A stretch of 28,008 nt of DNA, taken from NCBI GenBank assembly GCA_002494165.1, contig DLBH01000073.1:1-28008 (forward strand). Reading direction: 5' to 3'. This DNA comes from Lachnospiraceae bacterium UBA7026. GTDB taxonomy: Bacteria; Bacillota; Clostridia; Lachnospirales; Lachnospiraceae. Both the position numbers and the translations under genes were made by a program. This document shows, piece by piece, positions 1-7,039 of the stretch (position 1 is the stretch's first letter; every line of letters starts with the position of its first letter). The notes under the pieces were generated by a model that was not told the DNA's origin, ran no database searches, and was given only the letters and a program-made list of their open reading frames with translations.

Positions 1-1061
1 TTGGGACCCATGGCATGCATGAGCAGGAAATTGCTGGGATCTGCCTCCGCTCCCACCTTCTGGGATACGCGGGCAGCCATAGGTACCGCGGATACGCCGG
101 CAGAGCCGATCAGCGGATTCACTTTGCCGTGGGTAACCTTGCACATAATCTTACCGAAGATTACTCCTGCCGCTGTTCCTACACAAAAGGCGATCAGACC
201 CAGGACAACAATCTTAATAGTTGCCACATTGAGGAAGGCCTCCGCGCTGGTTGTGGCTCCTACGGAAGTTCCCAAAATGATGACAACGATATACATCAAG
301 GCATTGGAAGCTGTCTCTGTCAGCTGCTTAACCACACCGCTCTCACGGAAAAGGTTACCCAGCATCAGCATACCAACAAGGGGAGCTGTGGTGGGCAGCA
401 CCAGACAAACTACTGTCGTAACCACGATCGGGAAAAGGATTCTCTCGGTCTTGGATACGGGGCGGAGCTGCTCCATCTTAATCTTTCTCTCCTCCTCCGT
501 GGTGAAAAACTTCATGATCGGAGGCTGGATGATGGGCACCAGGGACATATAGGAGTAGGCCGCCACAGCGATGGGGCCCATGATAGCCGTCTGTCCCAGC
601 TTGCCGGCCAGGAAGATGGATGTAGGACCGTCAGCGCCACCGATAATGGAGATGGCCGCTGCCTCTTTTCCTGTAAAGCCCATGAAAATAGCAATAAAAT
701 AGGCACCGTAAATACCGAACTGGGCCGCCGCTCCCAGAAGGAAGCTGGCCGGATTGGCAATCAAAGGACCAAAGTCGGTCATGGCTCCCACTCCCAGGAA
801 TATGAGGGACGGGAGGATAGACCATTCATCCAGCAAATAAAAATAATGTAATAATCCGCCCTCTTCCATGATGGCGGGGTAAAGATTCACCAGCAGCATA
901 CCAAAGGAGATCGGCACTAAAAGCAATGGCTCATATCCCTTTGCGATCGCAAGATAAAGAAAGACAAAGGCAACCAGAATCATGATAAAATTGCCCGGTT
1001 TCAAAAATGCAAATCCGGTCTGCGCTGCGAGGTTAGTTAACGTCTCTGCAACATAAGTCAT
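1..1061 (-). CDS. Sodium-translocating decarboxylase beta subunit (OadB/MmdB/GcdB family), 3' end cut by window edge
   Basis: This integral membrane subunit carries out the final step of biotin-dependent decarboxylation: it releases CO2 from carboxybiotin and exports Na+ across the cytoplasmic membrane. The frame opens at ATG 1061 ([16 protein letters not shown]) and stays open for 353 codons to the window edge, against about 375 for the family, so only a short C-terminal piece is missing. Visible family marks are multiple hydrophobic helices, [15 protein letters not shown], the pump motif [10 protein letters not shown], and [16 protein letters not shown] near the end. An AGGA-type ribosome-binding site (AATGGAGGAAATCCT) precedes the ATG. 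The gene follows the biotin carrier by 39 bp and closes a four-gene operon. Substrate specificity is not set by this subunit, so oadB, mmdB and gcdB cannot be told apart here. Confidence 0.95.
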   Translation of the reverse strand, partial: MTYVAETLTNLAAQTGFAFLKPGNFIMILVAFVFLYLAIAKGYEPLLLVPISFGMLLVNLYPAIMEEGGLLHYFYLLDEWSILPSLIFLGVGAMTDFGPLIANPASFLLGAAAQFGIYGAYFIAIFMGFTGKEAAAISIIGGADGPTSIFLAGKLGQTAIMGPIAVAAYSYMSLVPIIQPPIMKFFTTEEERKIKMEQLRPVSKTERILFPIVVTTVVCLVLPTTAPLVGMLMLGNLFRESGVVKQLTETASNALMYIVVIILGTSVGATTSAEAFLNVATIKIVVLGLIAFCVGTAAGVIFGKIMCKVTHGKVNPLIGSAGVSAVPMAARVSQKVGAEADPSNFLLMHAMGP

Positions 1062-1100
1062 AGGATTTCCTCCATTTTTTTCTTCTTGTCTTATCTCCTG

Positions 1101-1484
1101 CTAATTAATGGTAACCAGTACATCTCCGCCTTCTACCATATCTCCGGAAGAAACATTGACACTGGCAACCACGCCGCCCTCGCTGGCATAAATCTCATTT
1201 TCCATCTTCATGGCTTCAAGCACTACGACCACATCACCCTTGTTGATGGACTGGCCTTCGGAAACCTTGACGGAAAGGATCTTGCCGGGCATGGGGGCGC
1301 TCACCTTGATGGCTCCCTCACTGCCGCTGCTCTTTTTAGCCGCAGGCTTTTTAGCTGCAGGCGCCTTGCTGGCCACCGGTGCCGGAGCTGCCGCCGGAGC
1401 AGAACTTAAAGCCGCTCCCTCGCCCAGCTCTTCCACAGAAACTTCATACTCTACGCCATTTACGGTAATTCTATAATTTTTCAT
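1101..1484 (-). CDS. Biotin carboxyl carrier subunit of the decarboxylase
   Basis: This 127-residue protein shuttles the carboxyl group on biotin from the carboxyltransferase to the membrane pump. It has a short N-terminal segment, then a flexible Ala/Pro/Lys linker (about residues 29-52), then a biotinyl/lipoyl domain with the biotinylation site EAMKMEN, lysine 93. A start six codons upstream is possible, but ATG 1484 sits the right distance from an AGGGAGGATATCTT ribosome-binding site and gives the usual [10 protein letters not shown] opening. The length fits MmdC/OadA-tail type carriers. It lies between the small OadG-like subunit and the beta subunit, matching the mmdA-D-C-B order. Confidence 0.94.
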   Translation of the reverse strand: MKNYRITVNGVEYEVSVEELGEGAALSSAPAAAPAPVASKAPAAKKPAAKKSSGSEGAIKVSAPMPGKILSVKVSEGQSINKGDVVVVLEAMKMENEIYASEGGVVASVNVSSGDMVEGGDVLVTIN

Positions 1485-1835
1485 AAGATATCCTCCCTGC
1501 ACAGACAGGCCTGGTCACCACATTTCCCCGTTTATCTAATGCTGACGTCTCAAAGGATTCTTTCGGAAGGTCTCTCCGAATTCCTCCAATCCATTTTTGG
1601 GGGAAGCCCGTCCTATGTCTCTTATTCCTTAATGCTTAAATCTATCATTCAACTGATCTTTCACTCAACTGGTTTCTTGCTTATATGCCGGTCAAAATAC
1701 ACCTGCCACTTCCGGTCATGGGCCCTCAGACTAGCGTCTCCTGGCCTTCCTGCTGACATCTGTTCATGGGCCCTCAGACTAGCGTCTCCTGGTCCTTCCG
1801 GACTCCCGGCCGACATCTGTTCATGGACCCTCAGA
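1485..1835. other. 351-bp spacer between OadG-like and biotin-carrier genes
   Basis: There is no supportable gene here. The right part (1716 onward) is a tandem-repeat array described separately. The left part is AT-richer and holds a short direct duplication on the minus strand (AGTTGAGTGAAAGAT, then AGTTGAATGATAGAT, about 1640-1675) and a small hairpin (TTCGG/CCGAA) near 1565-1585. I see no clear terminator, so the operon probably reads through. A plus-strand open frame across this region lacks a ribosome-binding site and runs antisense into two real genes. Confidence 0.6.
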
Positions 1836-1887
1836 CTAGCGTCTCCTGGCTCTTCCGGACTTCCTGCCGACCCGTCTTATGGACCGG
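1716..1887. repeat. Tandem repeat (about 57-bp unit) overlapping the 3' end of the OadG-like gene
   Basis: The anchor ATGGRCC recurs at 1718, 1766, 1823 and 1879, giving steps of 48, 57 and 56 bp. Between anchors the units share CAGACTAGCGTCTCCTGG and a CCGGACT..GCCGAC segment. The 48-bp unit is a shortened copy. On the minus strand the rightmost copy is coding: it contains the conserved C-terminal VRSIRR codons and the TAG stop of the OadG-like gene, and the other copies follow downstream as non-coding duplicates. Replication slippage or unequal exchange at the gene end is the likely origin. Confidence 0.9.
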
Positions 1888-2243
1888 ACACGCAGCTGAT
1901 CAGCACTGACAGCCCCTCCTTCAGAGGCCACGATGGCCGCCATAATTACAGCGATCAAAGCACCTTCATCCGGCTCTTCCTCGTCACTGTCCTCACTGTC
2001 TCCATACAGTTCTTCCCTGCTAAGCTTAGGCCTCTGGGGAACTACACGGTTATTGTCCGCCTGGGCTGCTTCTTTTCTGGAGAACATTCTCCCCAGTCTT
2101 CTTCCCAGTCTTTTCAGGCGACGCTCCAACCCAGGTATATAGACGAACAGGGAGATAATCAGAGATATGAAAATCAAGACCAGAAAGACGGTCCCCATGC
2201 CCATCAATGTATTGAGCATCGCTGTCATCATATTACTACTCAT
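1836..2243 (-). CDS. OadG-family small membrane subunit (decarboxylase gamma/delta)
   Basis: This 135-residue protein is the small subunit that stabilises sodium-pump decarboxylases and links the peripheral carboxyltransferase to the membrane. It has one transmembrane helix (about residues 17-36, GTVFLVLIFISLIISLFVYI), a basic stretch (40-57), an acidic linker (80-93), and the family's C-terminal block ALIAVIMAAIVAS (95-107) followed by VRSIRR (119-124). The start at 2243 has AGAGAGGTGAGACC upstream. It lies 16 bp after the carboxyltransferase gene. The last 11 residues (VGRKSGRARRR) and the stop codon lie in the tandem repeat, so the basic tail may be a product of the duplication. In mmd operons this gene would be mmdD. 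Confidence 0.85.
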   Translation of the reverse strand: MSSNMMTAMLNTLMGMGTVFLVLIFISLIISLFVYIPGLERRLKRLGRRLGRMFSRKEAAQADNNRVVPQRPKLSREELYGDSEDSDEEEPDEGALIAVIMAAIVASEGGAVSADQLRVRSIRRVGRKSGRARRR

Positions 2244-2259
2244 GGTCTCACCTCTCTAT

Positions 2260-3684
2260 TTATATGGCAGAATGCTTCTTTGCCACCTTCTGTTCCGTCT
2301 TGCCGTAAAGCATATCATAGGCGGCAATCAGACGCTTCCTTGTAGCGTCAGGCTCAATGATATCATCCACATAGCCTCTGCGGGCAGCCGCAAGGGCACT
2401 GCTCTGCAGGTCCTCATACTCTGCGGTCTTCTCAGCAAGAAAGGCTGCCTGGTCCTCCTGACCATCCAGGTCATCTCCATACATGATCCTGACTGCCTGG
2501 GCCGCATCCATCATACCGATCCTGGCATCCGGCCAGGCAAGAACAAAATCGGCGCCTATGGCCTTGGAATTCATCACAACCGCACCTGTACCATAGGCGG
2601 CACCGGCGATCAGATTGATTCTGGCCACAGTGCACTGGGCCAGGGTAGCCGTGAAGGCCGCCAGAGCCTCCGCCTGCCTTCTTTCCTCATGGACATTTGC
2701 CCTGAGGCCTTCCACGTTGGTCACCGTCAGAAGAGGGATGGAAAATGCATCACAGAATCTGATAAATCTTGTAGCCTTTCTCAGGCCTTTATAGGATAGT
2801 CTACTCTCTCCATCTACAGGCTGGTTGGCAACCACGCCCACGGACTCACCATCAAGACAGATAAAGCCTGTCACCATATCAGGAGCATATTCCTTTTTCA
2901 GTTCCAGAAAAACTCTTTCATCTGAAATAGAAGAAAGCAGATATTTTGCATCGTATTCACAATCGTTCAGTTCGGGAATAATCCTGTTAAGGTCATCATC
3001 ATAACCAGGAGCAGCATCTTCTTCCTGGTAATCGGAAGGCAGGAAATCAACCAGCTGCTTTACCGCCTCCAGAAGTTCCTCTTCAGAATCGCATACCATG
3101 TCTACATTTTCTGTTTTTGCAGCCTGGTAGTCAGCTGAGGCTGTATTTAATTTCTCTTCTGTATTCCCGGCAAAGGTATTGGGACTGTTGATAAAGAGAC
3201 AACCATGGTCCCTCTCCATCAGGGTGAAATCAGCCAGGGAGCTCATGACAGAACTTCCTCCGCCACACATACCGAAAATCGCTGCGATCTGGGGAATCTT
3301 TCCTGAGGCCTGGGCCTGCTTATTAAATATAGTTCCAAAGGCATGAAGAGCGTCTGTCGCCTCCTGCAGCCTCAGCCCGGCACAGTCCAAAAGGCCGATC
3401 ACCGGAGCCCCCGTTTTCATAGCCAGATCATAGAGAGACGCAATCTTTTTCGCATGCATTTCCCCCACTGATCCACCAAGAGCAGAAGCATCCTGGCTAT
3501 AGACATAGACCATCCGGTCATTAAGAACGCCATAGCCGGTGATAACGCCATCACCCTTTACTTTTTTGGCACCCAGATTATAATCCGTATTTCTGGCTGA
3601 TACATAACCGGCCAGTTCCACAAAGCTGTGGTCGTCGAGAAGATAGTCGATCCTCTCTCTGGCACCCATTCTTGTATTACCCAT
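2260..3684 (-). CDS. Carboxyltransferase subunit of a biotin-dependent decarboxylase (MmdA/PccB-like)
   Basis: This 474-residue crotonase-fold carboxyltransferase should move a carboxyl group from an acyl-CoA such as methylmalonyl-CoA to the biotin carrier. It has the two-domain layout of the family: an N-half with ARERIDYLLDDHSFVE, a GGSVGEMHAKKI segment and GGG at 141-143, and a C-half with RFIRFCDAFSIPL and AAYGTGAVVM around Tyr364. ATG 3684 follows TATGGAGGGATTAAG. It is shorter than the roughly 510 residues of Veillonella MmdA, mainly at the N-terminus. The usual DSGGAR oxyanion motif reads DCAGLR here (100-105), and YGGAY/YGGSY reads YGTGA. The operon context makes a sodium-pump decarboxylase very likely, but the substrate is not proven, so no gene symbol is given. 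Confidence 0.88.
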   Translation of the reverse strand: MGNTRMGARERIDYLLDDHSFVELAGYVSARNTDYNLGAKKVKGDGVITGYGVLNDRMVYVYSQDASALGGSVGEMHAKKIASLYDLAMKTGAPVIGLLDCAGLRLQEATDALHAFGTIFNKQAQASGKIPQIAAIFGMCGGGSSVMSSLADFTLMERDHGCLFINSPNTFAGNTEEKLNTASADYQAAKTENVDMVCDSEEELLEAVKQLVDFLPSDYQEEDAAPGYDDDLNRIIPELNDCEYDAKYLLSSISDERVFLELKKEYAPDMVTGFICLDGESVGVVANQPVDGESRLSYKGLRKATRFIRFCDAFSIPLLTVTNVEGLRANVHEERRQAEALAAFTATLAQCTVARINLIAGAAYGTGAVVMNSKAIGADFVLAWPDARIGMMDAAQAVRIMYGDDLDGQEDQAAFLAEKTAEYEDLQSSALAAARRGYVDDIIEPDATRKRLIAAYDMLYGKTEQKVAKKHSAI

Positions 3685-3922
3685 CTTAATCCCTCCATAT
3701 ATTTCATAAATTCAGGTATGAAGACCCTCCTTGAGCCTATCGCAAATGAACTGTGGAGCATCCTCATAAACAATGGACCTGTTATCTCTTTTAAAACCCG
3801 GAAAAACTCCCCGTCATCTCATGCCCGGCCCCGGCTTCTGCCGGCAGCTGCAGGCTGGGGTCCCGGCAACAGCCTGCCCCATTATTCCCAGGGCCCTATA
3901 ACCCCTTAGAGTAATCCCATTA

Positions 3923-3951
3923 ATCATATCAAAATTTTAAACCATAATCAA
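3923..3951 (-). promoter_or_regulatory. Predicted sigma-A promoter for the decarboxylase operon
   Basis: On the minus strand, TTGATT (3951-3946), a 17-bp spacer, and TATGAT (3928-3923) are preceded by an extended -10 TG (TGATATGAT). The start point would be near 3916, leaving a leader of about 230 nt before ATG 3684. A dyad lies directly upstream of the -35. Confidence 0.55.
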
Positions 3952-3953
3952 TA

Positions 3954-3981
3954 ATTTTCTGTTAGGTTTTTAACAGAAAAT
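3954..3981. promoter_or_regulatory. 11-bp perfect dyad upstream of the decarboxylase -35, candidate operator
   Basis: The arms ATTTTCTGTTA (3954-3964) and TAACAGAAAAT (3971-3981) are separated by 6 bp. The inner edge lies 3 bp from the predicted -35 hexamer, the usual place for an activator or repressor dimer. No T-run or GC content suggests a terminator. The binding protein is unknown. Confidence 0.5.
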
Positions 3982-4063
3982 CACTGGAACTTCTTGCGGT
4001 TTTTATGTCATTTTTGCCAACTTTACAGTTAACATTTTCCTGAAAAATACAAACATCTCCCCG

Positions 4064-4183
4064 GGGAATTAATCTCACCGCAATTATAAGAGGGAAAACA
4101 CTGGTCAAACCTATGTTTTCTTTGTGAAATTGAACATAATCATTTGGCCCTTTATTTTTAAGAGATTCGTAAGATTAATTCCC
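4064..4183. repeat. 12-bp inverted repeat with 96-bp spacing
   Basis: GGGAATTAATCT (4064-4075) and its exact reverse complement AGATTAATTCCC (4172-4183) flank the centre of the divergent control region. Possible readings are two copies of one operator in opposite orientation, or chance in AT-rich DNA. Confidence 0.5.
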
Positions 4184-4344
4184 ACTTAAAGTATTTTTTG
4201 TTAAATTATTAACTATATAATCCCTTCCTTTTCCCACACAAAATTGTTTCGATTCTCTGCCATAATGTTTTCGTAACGAGGGAACTAATCCTTTCGAACA
4301 AAAGTATACCCTACTTAAGTCTTTATTTTTTATCATAATTGGGC

Positions 4345-4350
4345 TATAAT
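4345..4350 (+). promoter_or_regulatory. Candidate -10 box for the PRTase-like gene
   Basis: A consensus TATAAT lies 80 bp before the ATG in AT-rich DNA. The matching -35 at 17 bp (TTTATT, 4322-4327) is weak, so only the -10 is well supported. Confidence 0.4.
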
Positions 4351-4429
4351 AAGTAAAAGATCTCTTACTGTTTATAGACTGTAATTTTTGTTTTTAAACA
4401 GTAATATTATTTCAAAGAGGAGGGGTTAC

Positions 4430-5071
4430 ATGGAGAATCGCAAGATTACATTTCATTCCAGAACCTGCAATTTGAAGCTTGGCGTATATCCAGGCCATTT
4501 TGCAACCAGACATTCCCATGTCAATTATTTTATCGATCTTACTACCATCAAGGTCCGTCAGTCCAATGCTGAGGAAGCCGCCAACGCCCTGGTCCAGCTT
4601 TACAAGCACAACACCATCGTTGATACGATCGTATGCCTTGACGGAACGGAAGTCATCGGTGCTTTCCTGGCAGAGAAGCTTACCGAGAAGGGCTTCTTTT
4701 CCCACAACCAGCACAAATCCATCTACATCGTTACCCCTGAGATCGACAGTGACGGCCAGATGTTCTTCCGTAAGAACATCCAACCCATGATCAAAGACCG
4801 TAATGTAATCATCCTAATGGCTTCTGTCACCACCGGCATCACCATCAACCGAGGCTGGGAATGTATCGAGTTCTACGGTGGCAAGCTGGCCGGCATCTCC
4901 TCCATATTCAGCGCGATCTCTGAGTATGGCCACATGCCTGTCAACAGCCTCTTTACCACCTCTGACATCCCCAACTACCACACCTACAAAAAGTCCGAGT
5001 GCCCCTACTGTAAGGATGGCCAGCGGATCGAGGCCCTGGTTAATGGCTACGGATATTCCGAACTCAAGTAA
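4430..5071 (+). CDS. Phosphoribosyltransferase-like protein (annotated orotate PRTase-like in Clostridia)
   Basis: This 213-residue soluble protein resembles type I phosphoribosyltransferases, with a hydrophobic strand and PRPP-type loop at about 126-141 (VIILMASVTTGITINRG). Canonical enzymes have two adjacent acidic residues before the TTG (LVDD-TTG), but this protein has Met-Ala-Ser-Val, so catalysis is uncertain. The C-terminus has a CPYC pair (191-194) followed by KDGQRIEALVNGYGYSELK, perhaps metal-binding or structural. ATG 4430 follows AAAGAGGAGGGGTTAC, a strong ribosome-binding site; an upstream in-frame ATG at 4388 has none. It forms a single-gene unit with its own promoter and terminator, away from any pyr gene. 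A regulatory or salvage role is possible, but I cannot assign a substrate. Confidence 0.75.
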   Translation: MENRKITFHSRTCNLKLGVYPGHFATRHSHVNYFIDLTTIKVRQSNAEEAANALVQLYKHNTIVDTIVCLDGTEVIGAFLAEKLTEKGFFSHNQHKSIYIVTPEIDSDGQMFFRKNIQPMIKDRNVIILMASVTTGITINRGWECIEFYGGKLAGISSIFSAISEYGHMPVNSLFTTSDIPNYHTYKKSECPYCKDGQRIEALVNGYGYSELK

Positions 5072-5092
5072 AGAAGAAAACTATATATAAAT

Positions 5093-5166
5093 AGAGGCAA
5101 CCCAGCTGTGGTCCGGGTTCTTCCTGTCCGGAAGACCAGATCCCTGCATGGTTGCCTCTTTTTTTT
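5093..5166 (+). terminator. Intrinsic terminator of the PRTase-like gene
   Basis: The arms AGAGGCAACC (5093-5102) and GGTTGCCTCT (5150-5159) pair perfectly and are followed by eight T (5159-5166). The 47-nt interior can fold a secondary hairpin, CTTCC/GGAAG. It lies 22 bp after the stop codon. Confidence 0.88.
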
Positions 5167-5257
5167 CCATATTAACAGATATATTAATAGATTCTAAAAG
5201 GCCAGCCGGCCTTACAGGCTGTCAAAAGTTCCCAGAGATAACCATTTATGACCGGAG

Positions 5258-5317
5258 ACTCCTTAGACGGTAACATCTATGGCCGAAACTCCTCAGACGG
5301 TAACATCTATGGCCGAG
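5258..5317. repeat. 30-bp tandem duplication covering the scpB stop codon
   Basis: Two copies (5258-5287 and 5288-5317) share AGACGGTAACATCTATGGCC; a third degenerate copy (about 5230-5257) is likely. The right copy encodes the last scpB residues and stop (TGA, 5295-5293 on the minus strand). The left copy repeats the same codons in the same frame and ends in TAA. Confidence 0.88.
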
Positions 5318-6003
5318 GACACCTCATTAATAGCCTCCTCAAGAAAGCCCTGCTTCCTCACCTCATCAATATCCGGCAACTCCTCCATGGAAGAAACCCC
5401 AAAACAACGCAGAAACTCCTCCGTCGTCCCAAAAACGATAGGATGACCAATGGTATCCAGCCTGCCCAGCTCCTTAATCAGACCATATTCCATAAGCTTA
5501 TTAACGGCAAAATCACATTTTACCCCACGGATGGCTTCAATCTCCTGCCTGGTCACCGGCTGCTTATAGGCAATAATGGACAGGGTCTCCAGAAGAACAT
5601 CCGTAAGAGACCGCTTCTTAGGCCTGGAAACCAACTTTCTGATATAGTCGTAAGTCTCAATCTTAGTACAAATCTGCCAGGAGCCTTCCAGCTCCTTCAA
5701 GGTAATCCCCCGCTTCCGGTCACCATACTCCACCTGCATCTCCCGGAGCAGATCTTCCACCTGACCAGCCTCCAGCTCCAGCACCTCCGCCAGCCGGGCC
5801 GGCTCCACAGAATCACCCATGGTAAAAAGAACCGCCTCAATAATACCCTTGATCCTGTCCTTCTCTTCCACAGACAAGGAGGCAGACATACCCTCTACAT
5901 CAAAATACGCCTGGCCGGAAGCATCCTCCGACAACCTGTCAAGAACTAAACCCTCCGACAGGCCCTCTCCCTCTTTTACCACATCCACTTTCTTCTCTTC
6001 CAT
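5293..6003 (-). CDS. scpB: Segregation and condensation protein B
   Basis: ScpB is the winged-helix kleisin-associated subunit that, with ScpA, completes the SMC condensin for chromosome segregation. The 236-residue product has a family-type core starting at about residue 47 (IKGIIEAVLFTMGDSVEPARLAEVL), then LLETLSIIAYKQPVTRQEIEAIRG and IVFGTTEEFLRCFG, preceded by an acidic extension of about 45 residues that many homologues lack. GTG 6009 is possible, but ATG 6003 stands nine bases from GGAAG and is preferred. The tail SAIDVTV and stop lie in a 30-bp tandem repeat. Unusually, scpB is separated from scpA by almost 200 bp that include a terminator-like hairpin. Confidence 0.95.
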   Translation of the reverse strand: MEEKKVDVVKEGEGLSEGLVLDRLSEDASGQAYFDVEGMSASLSVEEKDRIKGIIEAVLFTMGDSVEPARLAEVLELEAGQVEDLLREMQVEYGDRKRGITLKELEGSWQICTKIETYDYIRKLVSRPKKRSLTDVLLETLSIIAYKQPVTRQEIEAIRGVKCDFAVNKLMEYGLIKELGRLDTIGHPIVFGTTEEFLRCFGVSSMEELPDIDEVRKQGFLEEAINEVSSAIDVTV

Positions 6004-6167
6004 AAGCACTCACTTCCAACCAAATCTACTAAAAAAATTAAAACAACAATTCAAAACTTCCAGCAAAAATACCTGGTCCAAAACCACCGCAAGTCCCCAG
6101 CGCAGGAAAATCCGCAGGTATAGCATGACTTTTTTTGAGACAGCCCTATAAGCTGCCGGATTATCAC

Positions 6168-6187
6168 AAAAAAGGCTTTCAAAAGCC
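6168..6187 (-). terminator. Small terminator-like hairpin between scpA and scpB
   Basis: On the minus strand, GGCTTTTGAAAGCC (6187-6174) forms a five-pair stem with a four-base loop and is followed by six T. It begins 14 bp after the scpA stop. The stem is short, so termination may be partial. Confidence 0.45.
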
Positions 6188-6200
6188 ATAGCCGATACCC

Positions 6201-6941
6201 CTATTCCGGGCCGTCCAGATATATTTCGGCGAAATTTCCTTCCTGGCTCACCTGCAGCTCACCCATTTTCATAAGCTCGAGCACCGCAAGAAAAGTCACA
6301 ATCACCTTCTCCCGGGAAGGCTGAATATCCAGAAGCGTCCGGAAATTAATCCTTTTAAAACCCCGGATCGTCTTCCTGATATCTTTCATCCGGTCCTCCA
6401 CCCGGTACTTCTCCTTCTGGATTTTGCCAAAACGGCTGCGGACCGGGTCTTCCATGTCCTTTTTACGGCGGATTACCATCTGGAACACTTCATTTAGTTT
6501 GGTCAGGGACAGGTCTCCGACAATCTCCTCAGGCACTACCGGCTCCTGGTACTGGCGGATCTCCCTGGGTACACTCTCTTCCCTGTAGAAAACCTTCTGG
6601 GCATCCACACTCAGATCCTTGAGCTCCATGGCCGCATATTTGAACATTTTATATTCCATAAGCCGCCTTACCAGCTCCTCTCTGGGATCCTCCTCTTCCT
6701 CCTTCTCTTCCTTGGGCAGAAGCATTTTGGATTTGATCTGGAGAAGAGTTGCCGCCATAACCAGAAACTCACTGAGGGAATCCATAGATTCCCCCTCTTC
6801 CATGCTATGAAGATATTCCATGTACTGGTCTGTGATTTCCACGATGGGAATGTCATAAATATTTACCTTATTCTTTTCAATTAAATGCAAAAGAAGATCC
6901 AGGGGACCTTCAAATGCATCTAGCTTTACATCTATTTTCAT
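6201..6941 (-). CDS. scpA: Segregation and condensation protein A
   Basis: ScpA is the bacterial kleisin that bridges the SMC heads and binds ScpB. The 246-residue protein has the family N-terminus KLDAFEGPLDLLLHLIEKNK, IYDIPIVEITDQY, then SEFLVMAATLLQIKSKMLLP, a charged linker (about 78-90), and a C-terminal winged-helix segment ending in VTFLAVLELMKMGELQVSQ, which contacts the SMC head. The length is typical. ATG 6941 follows GTTGGAAAG. The gene lies downstream of glgB on the same strand with a 98-bp gap that contains a GTCCCCA/TGGGGAC hairpin lacking a T-run. scpB follows after a further gap. Confidence 0.96.
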   Translation of the reverse strand: MKIDVKLDAFEGPLDLLLHLIEKNKVNIYDIPIVEITDQYMEYLHSMEEGESMDSLSEFLVMAATLLQIKSKMLLPKEEKEEEEDPREELVRRLMEYKMFKYAAMELKDLSVDAQKVFYREESVPREIRQYQEPVVPEEIVGDLSLTKLNEVFQMVIRRKKDMEDPVRSRFGKIQKEKYRVEDRMKDIRKTIRGFKRINFRTLLDIQPSREKVIVTFLAVLELMKMGELQVSQEGNFAEIYLDGPE

Positions 6942-7039
6942 CTTTCCAACTCAGAAACCTGTCCCCAGGCTGGGGACTAGTCACAATCTAAAGATTTACA
7001 GTCTGCTGTCAGGATATCCGTCCCGACCACTTCCGGTCA

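Larger units (their letters stand above)
3685..4429. other. 745-bp divergent intergenic region between decarboxylase operon and PRTase-like gene
   Basis: This is non-coding as far as I can see. The right two-thirds is AT-rich and holds the divergent promoters, an 11-bp dyad (3954-3981) and a long-spaced 12-bp inverted repeat (4064-4183). The part nearest the carboxyltransferase (about 3800-3900) is GC-rich and would be a structured leader of about 230 nt; it includes a perfect 8-bp hairpin, GCAGGCTG (3850-3857) with CAGCCTGC (3870-3877). I could not match the leader to a known riboswitch class by eye, and saw no B12-box-like motif. Confidence 0.6.

Noticed and set aside
1539..2345. Plus-strand open frame of 268 codons with a repeated peptide (SWALRLASPG)
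   Set aside because: It is antisense to the OadG-like gene and the carboxyltransferase end, has no ribosome-binding site, and its repeated peptide simply reflects the DNA tandem repeat.
3558..3773. Minus-strand 71-codon frame overlapping the start of the carboxyltransferase, possible upstream peptide
   Set aside because: No ribosome-binding site precedes it, and it overlaps the carboxyltransferase out of frame.
4083..4108. TTGACC and TATAAT on the minus strand upstream of the decarboxylase operon
   Set aside because: The spacer is only 14 bp, too short for a sigma-A promoter; the 3923-3951 candidate is better.
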